5,886 nt of DNA from Nitrosopumilaceae archaeon. GTDB taxonomy: Archaea > Thermoproteota > Nitrososphaeria > Nitrososphaerales > Nitrosopumilaceae. The notes beneath the pieces were generated by a model, which saw only the letters and a list, made by a program, of their open reading frames with translations, had not been told where the DNA came from and made no database searches. The DNA is taken from the NCBI GenBank assembly GCA_013867245.1, contig JACENB010000067.1:1-5886 (forward strand), given 5' to 3'. The position numbers were made by a program, and so were the translations under genes. Position 1 is the stretch's first letter. Each line of letters opens with the position of its first letter. Positions 5,733 to 5,886 of this stretch are shown one piece after another.

Positions 5733-5739
5733 ATTATAT
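5733..5739 (-). promoter_or_regulatory. Weak candidate TATA box for thiDN
   Basis: On the minus strand ATATAAT precedes thiDN by about 63 bases, which would give a leader of roughly 35 bases. Nothing TATA-like sits at the ideal 26 bases before the GTG at 5673, and no Shine-Dalgarno sequence is seen, so this is the best of poor candidates. The 100-base divergent gap (5674-5773) shows no fold resembling a TPP riboswitch. Confidence 0.25.
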
Positions 5740-5745
5740 CATCTA

Positions 5746-5752
5746 TTTTATA
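5746..5752 (+). promoter_or_regulatory. TATA box for the small CxxC protein gene
   Basis: TTTTATA is centred about 25 bases before the GTG at 5774. This supports a leaderless transcript and helps choose that GTG as the start of the gene at the right edge. Confidence 0.5.
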
Positions 5753-5773
5753 CTTGAATGATTTTTTTATAAT

Positions 5774-5886
5774 GTGAGTAAAATTCCTATGATTGATGAT
5801 GGTATTCCTGATCAATTACAATGCACTAATTGTTTACTTCCAATGCAATATCAAGAAAAAAAGGATGGAAAATTTCTTTGGCAGTG
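5774..5886 (+). CDS. Small putative zinc-binding CxxC protein, N-terminal part (runs off window)
   Basis: From the GTG at 5774 the frame stays open to the window edge, giving 37 residues that begin MSKIPMIDDGIPDQ. A CTNC motif (Cys17, Cys20) follows, then LLPMQYQEKKDGKFLWQ. The next codon begins TG, so it could be Cys, Trp or a stop. Short thaumarchaeal proteins with one CxxC near the N terminus commonly have a second pair and bind zinc, but the second pair is not visible here, so that is a guess. ATG at 5789 (residue 6) is an alternative start. The TATA-like TTTTATA 25 bases before the GTG favours the longer form. The gene diverges from thiDN. I do not recognise a named family. Confidence 0.6.
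   Translation, partial: MSKIPMIDDGIPDQLQCTNCLLPMQYQEKKDGKFLWQ

Noticed and set aside
5674..5773. Possible TPP riboswitch upstream of thiDN
   Set aside because: The gap is 100 AT-rich bases shared with a divergent gene. I could not find the conserved CUGAGA and ACCUGA-like elements of TPP aptamers on the thiDN strand, and the likely leader is too short.

Overview
The window looks like part of an ammonia-oxidising archaeon (Thaumarchaeota/Nitrososphaerota, Nitrosopumilus-like). This is inferred from gene content and style: very AT-rich DNA, an archaeal-type phosphoglycerate mutase (ApgM), a ThiD-ThiN fusion in place of ThiE, and TATA-like boxes centred about 25-27 bases before start codons with no Shine-Dalgarno sequence, as expected for leaderless archaeal transcripts. 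No RNA gene, mobile element, CRISPR array or phage gene is visible. Coding density is high, and the only gaps over 90 bases are the two divergent promoter regions.

Layout. The left edge (3-233, +) holds the C-terminal part of a DUF309-like protein. It runs tail-to-tail into apgM (205-1503, -) with a 29-base overlap. An AT-only-looking divergent region with a palindromic TATA-like element inside an inverted repeat separates apgM from a GalT/HIT-superfamily nucleotidyltransferase (1690-2703, +). Next, with its own promoter, comes a four-helix membrane protein of unknown function (2745-3188, +). Its stop overlaps the stop of the next gene by four bases. The right half is a minus-strand block: thiDN (4366-5673), a sugar-1-phosphate nucleotidyltransferase (3619-4323) and a GNA1-like N-acetyltransferase (3185-3622). 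The last two overlap as ATGA and are probably translationally coupled. At the right edge a small CxxC protein starts divergently from thiDN (5774, +) and runs off the window.

Function. Three threads can be read. ApgM serves the 3-phosphoglycerate/2-phosphoglycerate step of gluconeogenesis and lower glycolysis. The GNA1-like acetyltransferase plus the hexapeptide-free nucleotidyltransferase could supply an N-acetylated nucleotide sugar such as UDP-GlcNAc by a eukaryote-style order of reactions, for glycan or S-layer decoration; this is inference from family resemblance and gene overlap. ThiDN would make thiamine phosphate from hydroxymethylpyrimidine and thiazole phosphate.

Most worth a second look: the GNA1/nucleotidyltransferase pair; the GalT-like protein, which keeps the HPH catalytic motif but has lost the Cys-Cys-His ligands of the first zinc site and the usual Gln after HPH; and an Asn in the ThiD domain at the place normally occupied by the catalytic Cys (or Asp).
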